64,000 bases of DNA from contig NC_092628.1 of NCBI RefSeq assembly GCF_039555335.1, positions 68,018,292 to 68,082,291 of the forward strand, given 5' to 3'. This document shows positions 54,801-60,782 of this stretch, piece by piece. This DNA comes from Amphiura filiformis (taxonomy: Eukaryota; Echinodermata; Ophiuroidea; Amphilepidida; Amphiuridae). A program made the position numbers and the translations under genes. The first letter of the stretch is position 1. Every line of letters begins with the position of its first letter. Under the pieces are notes generated by a model. The model was not told the DNA's origin and ran no database searches. It saw only the letters and a program-made list of their open reading frames with translations.

Positions 54801-56943
54801 GCAATATAAATTCTCTTATCCTCTGTTACAGAAAAGAACAGATTATTTTGTTTCATATATTTTTGCATGAAACACTAATTTTCCCTCTCGGATATCTTGA
54901 ATATAAATATGATTAATAAATGATAAAATTGCTCCAAAATCCAAGATGTAGACAGCACGTAGGAAACAAGTTCAGATTTTCATTTAATAATGCAGACCTT
55001 ACTAAATATTATAATCAATTCTGAGAAATTATGACATTTGAACATTGAGAAATGAAGCGCTTTACTTGTAGAAAAAAACATTTGCCCGTCTTGTATACCC
55101 ATGTCTTAGCTGTTTTTCCTAAAGCTACATGTATCACTATGATGGGTGACAGTAACAGCTCTCTTTATATACCTCTGCCTGTTTATCATTGTCTCTATGT
55201 CTCGATGTCAAAGTTCATCATCTATTTTTTGCCAATTCAATTATATATTTGCTTTCATCCTTGTAAGTCTATTTCTAGTTTCTGAACTACATCATCTTGC
55301 ACAAACACTCGTCACAGCCTGTTAATAAATCCATTACACAAAGCTTGTAGTATGCAGTGTTTTTATTTGTTTGTTTGTTTGATTGATAGCTCACCAGATG
55401 TTTGTGTGAATATTGATACTTTTTACATTTTCCAGTAATGCATGTCTTCCATACATTTTGCATGTTCTGTTGTAGCCTACATTACAAAGTCAGTTTCCTC
55501 TTAAAAATGGTGGCCTGTCAGTTATTAACTTGGAAGATCCTCATAAGAAAGCCAGCATTGATGTAGTTATGACCTATCCATACACATGGCAGTGAACCAA
55601 TATAAAAGTTGATCAAATACACTGGCAAAGACAAATTTGATGCAAGAAGCATTTGGATCAGTTTGGACACAAAAATATACCAAACCCAAATGAACTTTAG
55701 TTTTAGAGATGCTGCTTTTAAATTCATGATTGTTTTGTCCTAAGTTACGGTGTTTTAACAAATACGCTGTCTGTTGTCACAGTACCAGTGCAGCCAGTCA
55801 CTATTTGAGAGGTCAAGCTTTCGTCAGACATGGCTCTGATTTCCTCAGGCAGCCAGTGGTTATGGTGGAGAGTGGTTATGAAGTCAGAGCTACATCTGAC
55901 GAAGGCTTGACCACTCGCAAAGTGACTGACTGCACCGGTACTGTGGCAACTGACAGCGTAATCGCTAAGACACTAACTTATTGTGAACTCCTGTCGAGAA
56001 GCCTGTCTACTTTATTGTTTTGTCCTACAAATCTTACTTGGAGCATGTATAATTAGGAGCTTGCTTCAAAGGCCAGATAACAGAAAATCCAATGAGATAT
56101 GACAGATTCCTAAGCATTTACAACTTTGATATTGTGCTAGAATTTAAAGACACTTTTCTGCACCCCTTCCCATGGTACCCTTTTTTTTCTTTACAAACTT
56201 TAATTGTATCTTGTCGTAGATTTACCATTCAGTTGTATTTTTATGTATATTGTGTTGTATTCGTATTGTAGCATGTACTGTTAACATGTTTCAGTGTTGG
56301 AAACATTAATTTAGTAAATTCAGTTCAATCAGCCATTGTAACCTGTTTGATGAACCATGTTAGGTAGTCAATCATTGGGACTAAATAGTGTTCCTCTGGT
56401 GGGTAACCCAATTGACAATCTCATCCCCCCCCCTCCACACTTTACCAAATCAAAATTTAGATTTTGGCATCAGAATTCCAGTAAAATTTTAAGATTGAGC
56501 TAAACCGGCCAAAATAACATGTACTGCTCTATATGCCACTGTCTTGTTTACATGTTGGTGCCATGAGTACTACCCTTCAGAGTGGATATGTGTGCAGTAT
56601 AAATATGTATTGTATGGCAATATACATTGTGTGCTTCTCATATCCACACTGCTGGAGTAATTCAACCCAAAACTTGGAATAAGAATGTTTGGAAAATTAA
56701 CCTGTTTGTAAGGTTGAAATATTATATGGTAAAATTGGACACCCACATTTTATTTAGCTGTTTAATGACAACTTATTTTATTTTGACATATTTGTTTGCT
56801 TTCTAACCAACAGCAGCTTCCAAGAAGTGAGTCCAGATGACCTAAAAGAGATTCAAGAAGATGGTGAAGCGGATGACAAAGATGATGATAATGATGAAGA
56901 GGAGGAGGAGGAGGAGGAAGATGATGGTGAGGATCTCAAGTGA
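18691..56943 (+). CDS. PDXDC1: PDXDC1 orthologue: PLP-dependent decarboxylase-like protein (multi-exon)
   Basis: A group II (DDC/GAD-like) PLP-fold protein of unsettled activity. Coding exons: 18691-18807, 28318-28394, 30921-31010, 33574-33654, 35252-35281, 36658-36813, 38816-39005, 39389-39457, 39977-40140, 40528-40576, 40852-40923, 41276-41305, 41948-42073, 43114-43164, 45582-45662, 46133-46291, 46688-46793, 47129-47187, 47618-47730, 48163-48406, 48675-48767, 49284-49430, 49900-50126, then either 52021-52219 or 56817-56943. All junctions are GT-AG and phases join. The product is 909 or 885 residues against 788 in human. Human-like blocks include LRKLTTRIISDTTLW, SAASRPGLGQ, PCNTMFGSQH, LPLWLSLQHLGYDG and GVLRQIPIVGS. 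The group II lysine site reads SPGVW (residues 352-356) where active enzymes have PHKW, and the PLP-ring aspartate is Glu324. The C-terminal third is longer and more polar than in vertebrates. ATG 18691 has a strong ACCATGG context; ATG 28318 is an alternative matching the vertebrate start more closely. Confidence 0.95.
19077..21115. repeat. Large foldback in PDXDC1 intron 1
   Basis: The left arm 19077-19430 is mirrored by two right-arm pieces: about 20010-20245 (ATTTCAATTAGAGTTTGCAC, AATACAAGGCT, TTATCCAGAATAAAT) and 21000-21115 (CACTTCAGTGCAAACTTA, TGTCTGTTTTGCCC). The right arm is split by 752 bp at 20246-20997, flanked by TGAGATGC on both sides (20238-20245 and 20998-21005), so it may be a later insertion. 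A nested hairpin sits in the loop. Confidence 0.7.
19446..19612. mobile_element. Nested small foldback with GGTATGGGTTCC arms
   Basis: AGCAGAACTAAGTACGGTAT then GGGTTCC at 19446 is the inverted partner of AGGAACCCATACCGTAGTAG then CTCTGC ending at about 19612. About 100 bp lies between. Probably a MITE inserted in the loop of the larger foldback. Confidence 0.6.
21116..22880. other. Intron 1 sequence without recognisable features
   Basis: AT-rich intron sequence with no supported exon. The open frames here are short and have no recognisable content. Confidence 0.4.
23001..23570. repeat. 192-bp subterminal tandem repeats, left arm
   Basis: The word TGTCCCATGG starts units at 23001, 23193 and 23385, an exact 192-bp period; the third unit is shortened. 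Units 2 and 3 contain GGCGGCCATCTTGG, a YY1-like site, and unit 1 a mutated version. All contain ACATCATAGG and TTTTTCGGGATAATGTGGAC. Confidence 0.92.
23762..24704 (+). pseudogene. Transposon-borne gene of unknown family, internally deleted copy (plus)
   Basis: Starts MPKRKGDKGTESDSLQKR in the same way as the minus-strand copy. Conserved-looking blocks then appear in order with pieces missing between them: LGEDLFAREAN, HIIHDSIAYAKFHLGDKGYI, KLPKHILLCTIIRHLYRSK, VFHLEWDNLNK, NVVNSTGGIMIQDVKPG, VGPKFPEGTVFTPP and PVPGFGGFLSATGVKPQRKS. The blocks lie in different frames (23744-24049, 23982-24500, 24428-24760), so the copy is broken. I recognise this set of blocks as recurring in uncharacterised multi-copy invertebrate proteins, but from memory only. 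The join to the opposite-strand copy falls near 24704, inside GQEYVL. No DDE-type catalytic core could be identified. Confidence 0.7.
24705..26436 (-). pseudogene. Transposon-borne gene of unknown family, degraded copy (minus)
   Basis: Begins with the same MPKRKGDKG start at 26436. It continues with YHRGCYQNFT (26281-26066 frame), then CIFCERLEMK, GEDLFAREANFHYSCCDSFN and AAAHLLAFTVVLDFIQDRVT in the frame 26109-25603. The CxxC and HxxC pairs suggest N-terminal zinc-binding modules. Further on it has degraded matches to the plus copy (KLPKHM-like text, VFHLVWDNLNKTM), then NSTGVIIIQDVKPG, RLLIERFIEEENVEVTNP and LLNLVQTC in the frame 25114-24638. Frameshifts and stops separate these parts. It retains more of the N-terminal half and more of the C-terminal third than the plus copy, so together they sample one longer parent gene. 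Confidence 0.7.
26640..27014. repeat. 192-bp subterminal repeats, right arm (inverted)
   Basis: Inverted counterparts of the left-arm units. CAAGATGGCCGCC occurs at 26791-26803 and 26983-26995, 192 bp apart. The inner copy has a few substitutions (for example CGGCATGGGAC for CGCCATGGGAC). Confidence 0.9.
27375..27620 (+). mobile_element. tRNA-derived SINE with (CTTT)n tail
   Basis: TGGCCCGAGTGGATAGAGCG matches a type-2 A box and GGTTCGAGTCCC at 27431 matches a B box, about 40 bp apart, as in tRNA-related SINEs. The anticodon stem is degenerate, so it is not a working tRNA. A 150-bp CTTT/TTTC tail follows directly and explains the Phe-rich open frames. Confidence 0.7.
28318..28394 (+). CDS. 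PDXDC1: PDXDC1 exon 2
   Basis: Residues 40-65, MFLEPSLKEMSEGLNDVMKQ onward. Acceptor ttcatag, donor AA|gtaagt, phase 2. It aligns with the start of human PDXDC1 (DPTLAEMGKNL) and begins with its own ATG. Confidence 0.88.
28430..28775. mobile_element. Palindromic MITE in intron 2
   Basis: AAGGTGGTACTACACCCCTT then GATAAATTTGTGAC is mirrored by GTCACAAAATTTATCAAGGG then GTGTAGCACCACCTT at the right end. The inner arms are also inverted (AAGGAATCCAGTTACT / AGTAATTGGATTCCTT). No coding sequence. Confidence 0.88.
29065..29116 (-). pseudogene. tRNA-like fragment
   Basis: On the minus strand TGGCCAAGTGGTTAAGGCTC resembles a tRNA-Leu/Ser-type A box region and GTGTTCAATTCCC a B box, but they are only about 20 bp apart. 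The anticodon arm is gone. Probably a SINE or pseudo-tRNA remnant. Confidence 0.45.
29716..29863. mobile_element. 148-bp MITE in intron 2
   Basis: TACAGTCAGTCTACTCTGAA then GTACAAAGT is mirrored by ACTTTGTACTTCAGAGTGGA then CAAACTGTA. The interior is unrelated sequence without open frames of note. Confidence 0.75.
30921..31010 (+). CDS. PDXDC1: PDXDC1 exon 3
   Basis: Residues 65-95, LDEEREKRWEAARKQHSGRQ onward; charged and probably helical. Acceptor ttgcag, donor ACAG|gtatca, phase 2. It fills the same place as RRTEEENGKK in the human protein but is longer. Confidence 0.88.
31674..31905. mobile_element. 232-bp MITE in intron 3
   Basis: TAAAGTTAATTTTTTATTAC then TTCCGTGGACC is mirrored by GGACCACGGAAGTAATAAAA then AATTAACTTAA. 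The interior is GC-richer than the intron around it. Confidence 0.8.
33574..33654 (+). CDS. PDXDC1: PDXDC1 exon 4
   Basis: Residues 95-122, SGKKLEEVVNNLEALIIHGD onward. Acceptor ttacag, donor CCAA|gtaagt, phase 2. Corresponds to the LQLVQNLMHGDED part of human PDXDC1. Confidence 0.92.
33681..33979. mobile_element. Palindromic MITE family M1, copy 2 (intron 4)
   Basis: Near-identical relative of 10586-10880, with the same mirrored arms, about 293 bp, and TAA on both sides. It lies only 26 bp after the exon 4 donor, so its hairpin would sit close to the splice site in the pre-mRNA. Confidence 0.85.
35040..35112 (-). pseudogene. tRNA-like remnant
   Basis: On the minus strand CTGGACTTGCATTCCAG forms a 5-bp stem with a 7-nt loop holding TGC, preceded by an A-box-like TTGGCAGAGTGCTGGA. 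The T arm is not recognisable. Likely a SINE head or decayed tRNA. Confidence 0.35.
35252..35281 (+). CDS. PDXDC1: PDXDC1 exon 5 (30-nt microexon)
   Basis: Encodes the equivalent of NEKEGELLALG across its borders, residues 122-132. Acceptor tttccag, donor TTGGG|gtaaga, phase 2. Being 30 nt long, its skipping would keep the frame. Confidence 0.8.
35490..35745. repeat. AT-only microsatellites in intron 5
   Basis: TTAATTTA- and TTAA-type units run from about 35490 to 35632, and a (TTTA)n run follows at about 35710-35745. Confidence 0.95.
36658..36813 (+). CDS. PDXDC1: PDXDC1 exon 6
   Basis: Residues 132-184, with LRKLTTRIISDTTLWMSRIF, one of the blocks most like the human protein. Acceptor ttacag, donor CCG|gtaact, phase 2. 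Confidence 0.96.
38333..38508. mobile_element. 176-bp MITE in intron 6
   Basis: GGCCATAGCCGGGGGC at the left is mirrored by GCCCCCAGCTATGGCC at the right. The interior has CpG-rich words unlike the AT-rich intron. Confidence 0.65.
38816..39005 (+). CDS. PDXDC1: PDXDC1 exon 7
   Basis: Residues 184-247, containing REGLVRVCRLALNAKYEKF and IYISAASRPGLGQFVCTQ. Start of the PLP-fold large domain. Acceptor taaag, donor CAG|gtaggt, phase 0. Confidence 0.96.
39026..39178. mobile_element. 153-bp MITE, 20 bp after exon 7
   Basis: TAAAGTAATATTCAGATTTC then CTTT is mirrored by AAAGGAAATCTGAATATTAC then TTTA. TA at both borders would fit a mariner-type target. Very close to the exon 7 donor. Confidence 0.8.
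39389..39457 (+). CDS. PDXDC1: PDXDC1 exon 8
   Basis: Residues 248-270, LGLPLSSLCTVPCNTMFGSQ then HTM. Acceptor ttcacag, donor ATG|gtaagt, phase 0. Its last 54 bp and donor are duplicated immediately downstream. Confidence 0.95.
39404..39543. repeat. 70-bp tandem duplication spanning the exon 8 donor
   Basis: 39404-39473 and 39474-39543 are identical over the full period. The second copy has its own ATG|gtaagt donor and is preceded by TTCCAG, an acceptor-like end. Using that acceptor would give TTT ATG ... CTG TAA, so it would not make a coding exon. Confidence 0.95.
39977..40140 (+). CDS. PDXDC1: PDXDC1 exon 9
   Basis: Residues 271-325, with LERLIKDDEG, TPLLVVANAGTPLAGHTDNI and VWLHAEG. 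The last corresponds to HVDA in DDC-type enzymes, where the Asp contacts the PLP ring; here it is Glu324. Donor GAAGG|gtgagt, phase 2. Confidence 0.95.
40528..40576 (+). CDS. PDXDC1: PDXDC1 exon 10
   Basis: Residues 325-341, GHNLSTLALSTVPSSIL, matching NLATLALGYVSSSVL in human. Acceptor ttttcag, donor TTG|gtaagt, phase 0. Confidence 0.93.
40852..40923 (+). CDS. PDXDC1: PDXDC1 exon 11 (lysine-site exon)
   Basis: Residues 342-365, AAKRVNSMTISPGVWLGLPG then TPAV. In active group II decarboxylases this position reads NPHKW with the PLP lysine; here it is SPGVW, and I recall TPGPW in human. Acceptor tttgcag, donor GTT|gtatct, phase 0. Confidence 0.95.
41276..41305 (+). CDS. PDXDC1: PDXDC1 exon 12 (30-nt microexon)
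   Basis: Residues 366-375, TLYKTADPAM, matching TLYKHDDPAL in human. Acceptor gatcag, donor ATG|gtgagt, phase 0. Confidence 0.93.
41561..41748. mobile_element. 188-bp palindromic foldback in intron 12
   Basis: ATAGGTTAATAAATGC at the left is mirrored by GCATTTATTAACCTAT at the right. The inner arms TGATGCGTCTAATGCACT / AGTGCATTAGACGCATCA meet at a CCCCTTCGGGG centre, so nearly the whole unit pairs. Confidence 0.9.
41948..42073 (+). CDS. PDXDC1: PDXDC1 exon 13
   Basis: Residues 376-417, with SLAAGLCSS, LPLWLSLQHLGYDG and QKLKHAADL. Closely similar to LPLWLSLQYLGLDG in human. Acceptor ccacag, donor TTG|gtaggt, phase 0. Confidence 0.96.
42184..42369. mobile_element. Palindromic MITE family M2, full copy (intron 13)
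   Basis: GAGAATAAACGATAGTAATT at the left is mirrored at the right by AATTACTATCG(T)TATTCTC, and GTCCAATATTTT / AAAATATTGGAC and AGTGGATGCCGGC / GCCGGTATCCACT lie inside. Fragments of the family occur at 44529-44585 and 50390-50497. Confidence 0.88.
43114..43164 (+). CDS. PDXDC1: PDXDC1 exon 14
   Basis: Residues 418-434, SQHMSQRLHSIGAINIA, matching the SQRLQESLKKVNYIK helix in human. Acceptor ttacag after a T-run, donor GCT|gtaagt, phase 0. Confidence 0.9.
44529..44585. mobile_element. Family M2 fragment (left end)
   Basis: GAGAATAAAAGATAGGATTT then TTGCCTATCC matches the left terminus of 42184-42369. The rest of the element is absent. Confidence 0.65.
45582..45662 (+). CDS. PDXDC1: PDXDC1 exon 15
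   Basis: Residues 435-461, EKQEKKQQTIQYEGSLTDVV onward; charged linker. Longer than the human region. Acceptor ttgcag, donor TTG|gtaagt, phase 0. Confidence 0.88.
46133..46291 (+). CDS. PDXDC1: PDXDC1 exon 16
   Basis: Residues 462-514; begins SQVDVVSPVVVFRYEDPHGP, matching SSPVVVFRF in human, and ends PKPIVNAFNTW. Acceptor ttgacag, donor TGG|gtaggt, phase 0. Confidence 0.94.
46688..46793 (+). CDS. PDXDC1: PDXDC1 exon 17
   Basis: Residues 515-550, LGTELNKRIPDVGIDVVDLE, then DGVCLRFSPMQSAP; human has LGEQLKQLVPASGLTVMDLE and TCLRFSPL. Acceptor tttag, donor CAT|gtaagt, phase 1. Confidence 0.95.
47129..47187 (+). CDS. PDXDC1: PDXDC1 exon 18
   Basis: Residues 550-569, YNGTSADDIDNFVECLKQLL; human has GEDVDQLVACIESKL. 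Acceptor ccacag, donor CTT|gtaagt, phase 0. Confidence 0.93.
47618..47730 (+). CDS. PDXDC1: PDXDC1 exon 19
   Basis: Residues 570-607, TVLNYSNEQRPGFQEAVECR then ENLIYVDIQSHGGLGVVQ. Human has FKQEVEATAGLLYVDDPNW and GIGVVRY. Acceptor tttcag, donor GCA|gtaagt, phase 2. Confidence 0.94.
48163..48406 (+). CDS. PDXDC1: PDXDC1 exon 20
   Basis: Residues 607-688, the longest internal exon. It has ELIKLNGELVQRLQAGETG, ALYFAVPTEAETVAVGVGM and a helical end; human has LLKKLNELESDLTFKIGP and SCLYVGMASDNVDAAELV. Acceptor ctgtag, donor AAG|gtgagt, phase 0. Confidence 0.93.
48675..48767 (+). CDS. PDXDC1: PDXDC1 exon 21
   Basis: Residues 689-719, FLETMTDLVLKGIEEAQKEL then a Glu/Lys-rich helix, matching LLENMTEVVRKGIQEAQVEL in human. 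Acceptor ttgcag, donor GAG|gtaggt, phase 0. Confidence 0.96.
49284..49430 (+). CDS. PDXDC1: PDXDC1 exon 22
   Basis: Residues 720-768, GVLRQIPIVGSLWSWYSPPP, then GRALNLSSGALESTENTYKY. Human has GVLRQIPVVGSVLNWFSP and GRTFNLTAGSLESTEPIYVY. Acceptor caacag, donor CAG|gtgagt, phase 0. Confidence 0.97.
49649..49810. repeat. Direct repeat upstream of exon 23
   Basis: About 160 bp (ACAAGAATCTGTGTCATATT, ACACCCCACCCGTCCCC, TGTGTAATTACAGGCAAACA, CACTATGTGATACACA) repeated at 50135-50295 in the same orientation with few differences. Exon 23 lies between the two copies. Confidence 0.92.
49900..50126 (+). CDS. PDXDC1: PDXDC1 exon 23
   Basis: Residues 769-844: a Pro/Thr/Lys-rich disordered tail segment (TPTRKTAPRRKTPSTTPTPS) then an acidic Ser-rich part. 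Acceptor ttacag, donor ACAAG|gtgatt, which is weak, and reading through gives an immediate in-frame TGA at 50128. A third, shorter C-terminus is therefore possible. Confidence 0.85.
50135..50295. repeat. Direct repeat downstream of exon 23
   Basis: Second copy of the unit at 49649-49810, beginning within 10 bp of the exon 23 donor. Confidence 0.92.
50390..50497. mobile_element. Family M2 fragment (right part)
   Basis: GTAGTGGATGCCGGCATCCA then CTAC forms the palindromic centre, and the end TCGTTTATTCTC matches the family terminus. The left arm is missing. Confidence 0.75.
51465..51640. mobile_element. 176-bp element with CAGAGAAGAACGGCA ends
   Basis: A perfect 15-bp inverted repeat bounds the unit. 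The interior contains ATCAGATTATCGGTCTG and other short self-complementary words. No target duplication was recognised. Confidence 0.75.
52021..52219 (+). CDS. PDXDC1: PDXDC1 alternative last exon 24a
   Basis: Completes the split codon AG|T from exon 23 and stays open for 65 further residues to TAG. The sequence starts SRSKHFVLPAIESRRPLQPS and ends SFDMDDDDVFVD. Acceptor CGTTTTGGACAG follows a pyrimidine-rich tract. Phase compatibility and the acidic end support it as an alternative C-terminus (909 residues). It could instead be the last exon of an unseen gene; no other candidate upstream exons were found. Confidence 0.7.
52220..54244 (+). other. Presumed 3' UTR / intron 24 sequence
   Basis: No gene is seen. 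It would be 3' untranslated sequence for the exon 24a isoform and intron for the 24b isoform. A T-run lies at 52589-52611. Confidence 0.45.
54245..54452. mobile_element. hAT-type MITE with perfect 8-bp target duplication
   Basis: The 192-bp element 54253-54444 begins CAGTGGCGTGCGCA and ends TGCGCACGCCACTG. GTTTGTGG flanks it exactly on both sides (54245-54252 and 54445-54452). Length, ends and an 8-bp duplication fit hAT. The overlapping open frames are part of this element. Confidence 0.93.
54453..55762 (+). other. Gene-free stretch with poly(A) signals
   Basis: No coding exon is supported. AATAAA occurs at 54915-54920 and 55324-55329. Confidence 0.4.
55324..55329 (+). promoter_or_regulatory. 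Candidate poly(A) signal for the exon 24a isoform
   Basis: AATAAA followed about 30 nt later by a TTTTTATTTGTTTGTTTG tract, the usual downstream U/GU-rich context. It would imply a 3.1-kb 3' UTR; AATAAA at 54915 is an alternative. Confidence 0.4.
55763..55960. mobile_element. 198-bp imperfect palindrome
   Basis: TACGCTGTCTGTTGTCACAG at the left is mirrored by CTGTGGCAACTGACAGCGTA at the right. The arms continue through GTGCAGCCAGTCACT / AGTGACTGACTGCAC, GGTCAAGCTTTCGTCAGA / TCTGACGAAGGCTTGACC and TGGCTCTGATTTC. The overlapping 108-codon open frame is a consequence of this foldback. Confidence 0.9.
56814..56943 (+). CDS. PDXDC1: PDXDC1 alternative last exon 24b
   Basis: From acceptor CAACAGCAG|C, exon 23's AG is completed to Ser and reads SFQEVSPDDLKEIQEDGEAD followed by a Glu/Asp run and DDGEDLK-TGA. 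The acceptor is a NAGNAG pair (56811-56816): using the first AG adds one Ser in frame. Gives 885 or 886 residues. The GAGGAG run is a short microsatellite. The phase fit is equal to that of exon 24a. Confidence 0.72.
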
Positions 56944-59900
56944 TGAAACACAGAGTCAACTACCAGAAGATGAACTACAGATGGTAACCTGGATGACAAT
57001 AATGAGTCATATTAATATTGTGAATGGAACAAGAGTCATACATGTATTTACAATGCCTGCCTTGGTCTTGTATATATTTTATTTGGATAGTTTTAAAGGG
57101 GTTTTCAGTCCATATATGACAAAGGATTATTTTTTTTAAAACTTGTTAAAGGGGTTTTGGAAAGATTCCTGAGGTACCAGGATCTTCTTGAGAACTGCAT
57201 GGACAAAATTGAAAGTACGAAGGCAGTTATTGTAGCATGAGTATAACCTTGTTTCAGTCACAGTAAGTTTGTTTGGAACATATCAAACATTCCAGTGTTT
57301 GCAATTTATTGTATTTCAGTTAATTTATTACAAAATACTAGATACAAATAGTATATCAAATATATTATGTTTATTCATAAGGTGGGGGATATTAACACAA
57401 AGCAATGTTTCAATATTAATACCAAGGCTAATATTGCACGGTACAATGTTCACTATTCTTTCTTTTGTGATGGCCAGAAATATAACAAACAGCAATATTA
57501 TTTGAAAATACTTGGTACTCTAGGTTTGTAAGTATGAATACAATAATTTTAATATTTCCTTAAAAAGTCACTCTGATAAGGACTTTGTAGGGAAATATTT
57601 AATTCTACTCAATGGCAATAGTTTCAGTAGTAACATTTATATTAATAATTTTTAGACAAAAATTTGTCAAATTGCCAAAAAATATTTTCTGCAGACAATT
57701 ACAGGGATGTCACACTAGTGCACCTGTCCTCGGGTTCAGGTTAACCCTGTGAGAACTACATGCTGATTGGCCAAAATGAATATTGTCTCAAATTTTGAAC
57801 CAATCAAGGAAGGTATTAATAAGTTAATGTGCAAATGCAAGTTTGACCATAAAGCCATTTAAAGCCCAATCATAATTGGCAATTGAAATGAGCATTTCAA
57901 GTTATCAACCAATCAGAAATGCTGATGACCAGTAGAGTCCAGGGGGTTAACAGCAGACCAAAATTGGCAGCCAGGGCTGTGGTGAGATAGCCATTTCATA
58001 ATCCCCCAAGGAGGGTGTTAATGAAAATTCAAATTGGCTTCAATATTTAGACATTTCTATGAAATGTGCAAGAAATGTGTGAAAAAAAGTGAAAAAAAAT
58101 TATTATTTTATTTTACATCAAAGTCTCGGTATCCGGTCACCACCGAGGCTCTGTAAGGCTTTGCCCATGGATGTGTCACCCTGTTACTCCATCAGTTGGT
58201 CTGCTTACCTCCTCTACTATAGGCAAAACATCCAATTATTGATCATGGTTTGCTGCTTAATACTTGGACATTTCATTAGTGGACCAATATTTAGTTTTAA
58301 CTTACGACATGTCGTAAAATCCATTTCACTAAAATGAATTATGATCGGTACCCTTCGTAAGTAGTAGGGATTTACAACAGGTACCCTTCATAAAGTTGCA
58401 TCTACAAAAAAGGTATTTCTAACTTACGAATGGTTACATGAGTTAGGAAGGGTTAAAAGTTTTGTGAAATACACCCCTGGTCAACCAGACATACCTAATT
58501 TTGACGGACTAACTAATGTTGTGACCATATTGATGATTGAAGATAGAATGTTTCAGTCACAACATCACCTCCTCCATCAAAAATCGGTATATCTGGTTGA
58601 ACAAATTTACATTAAATCTTAATTTCCACATGCCCAGATGAATGAGTCTACACAGAATGACTGAATTGTGTGTTTATAAAACCAATGATTGTGTGCTTTG
58701 AATCTCTTGATTATTAGATTATATTTAGTAAGGCGCTTATAAATTTCTATGTGGGGTCAAAAGAATTATGGATTTGGACAAATTCATGTCAAGTTGCTTG
58801 TATAGTAGAAGTCATAAAATTCAGTTGAAATATCATATAACATAAATTGTATTCAGTTGATTAATTGCAGTTATTTTCAACATGTTGATAGCAAAGTATG
58901 CTACAAACCATGACATGAATGTGTACATTTTGGTTCAACGGTTTTTACTCTATAACATTGAAGGATATGGGAGGGGAGGGTAAGCTGCATATTGAATGTC
59001 ACCATGGTCATTGTCAGTCTGCTAAAACACAAAGATCTTTCAACCAAGAGGTTTAGGTATGTGTCTGATTAAATAGGCATGTGTCTGATTAAATAAGCAT
59101 GTCTTAAAAACCTAAATAGAACAATGTTTTGTCAAATTGATTTAAAATATGTAGTGAATGACACTTCAAATCAGATTCGCAAAGATTTAATTATCTTCAT
59201 TAAAGGAGGATTTCGTGATCCTAGCATCCTCTTTTTATAACATTTTTCAATAGATATCCACGAAAAAAGCTTATTTCCAAAATTTCAGTTGATTCCGATT
59301 TTGCGTTTGCGAGTTATGCATGATTATGTGTATTACACTGCTCCATAGACAATGTAATTCAAATTTGACGATATTTTTGCTAAACGAATTAATCTGCAAG
59401 AAATATTTGGTACATAAACATTATGTAGCCAGAGGTATCCAGTGGTGTAAAAATCTCAACTTTTTGGGGAAAAGTGGGGGATGAGGCTGTGGATCACTTA
59501 AATGCCCCTTTAATATTTCACATTTGTTTTGATGTAGCATATGAGTGTTTGAATCAAGCTCTGAATTACCAGCACTTTTTGCTTGATAAGCAAAGTTGCA
59601 TTGTTCTCTCAGTTGGGGTTGTTCCATCTATTGCACCTACCCATTTCTTACTGGGGAATTGGTTTGTACATGGCCTTTCAGTTCCTGTCAATATTTGCCA
59701 TGTACAAAATATCAATTTGCCTTTTCTTTTCTTTTGGTAATTATTGGAAGTTGGTTCCCTATGTGGAATTCACCTGTTGGAATGTTTCACCGGGAGGTAT
59801 TTATTATACAGCATGTTAACAATTTCCTCCAGTGAGTGCAACAGAAAGCTTTCTCTTCCTGTCAGTGGATGTGAGAACAGCCAAAAAACCAATGCGATAA

Positions 59901-60782
59901 AGTGATCTATAGTCAATGACATCACATCATGGCGAACGCGAATGACATCATGCCAACCAATATGCTTCGCCTTACCTTGCACGGCATTCACATCACATGT
60001 ATTTGCAAATGTCAAACATTTGTGACAGTAAGAACCAATACATACACCCATTGTGTGAATATGTTTCAAACCCATTGTCTATTTTGTTTATTTTGTGATA
60101 AATGTATTGTAAGAAACGGTTCTGTATTTCATAATTTGAACTATTCAGAGTTTATTTATACTTTTAAGAAGTATACTATATCTATATAATTTTGAGTTTT
60201 AAGTTTCTAATTCTGTGAATGTATGAACTGTGTACCACAGAATGGGACAACTCATTTTTATTTAATATCTGTACAGTATAAGATTTTATTTGTAGCATTA
60301 TTCTTTGTCTGTCCATTGTTGTATTTCCATTTTTGGCTTTTTATGAGTATGTGTCACACATGACTCACTCAGATCTGGTGGTGAGTCACTAAATTATGAA
60401 AAGTTGTGTAAGGTCACTGTATATAGGACACAATAGAGGTGGAGTTGTAACTAACATCAAACTCAGGTCACTAGTACATGTAGGGCACAATTGACACTGA
60501 GTCATACTTATCTCAAAAAGTAAAGTAATGAGTCCTGACTCAACTAGATTTCAAAAACCGACTTGACAAACTGAAGAGAGATGTACCTATAGTGGAATAT
60601 ACATTCTCTAGTTGAATTATTTGTCAGCTTGTAATTGGTACTCAACACATACCTACACACCCTGTGCCCACACAGACACACATATAATTTATATAAACAG
60701 TCTATGACCATGGTGATCACAGCACTTGAATAGTGGCAATTTTAGGTTGTTGATTGTGTCCTGATAATGCAACTCCAAATGC
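56944..60782 (+). other. Presumed 3' UTR of the 24b isoform, and flank
   Basis: No further gene is supported. AATTGG/CCAAT-type short inverted words cluster at 57760-57925. Near 59207 a TTAAAGGAGGATTTCGTGAT phrase resembles the end of a dispersed repeat, but no partner end is seen. Confidence 0.4.

Noticed and set aside
55730-56056. 108-codon open frame
   Set aside because: Most of it is the 198-bp palindrome; mirrored sequence gives mirrored open frames by chance.
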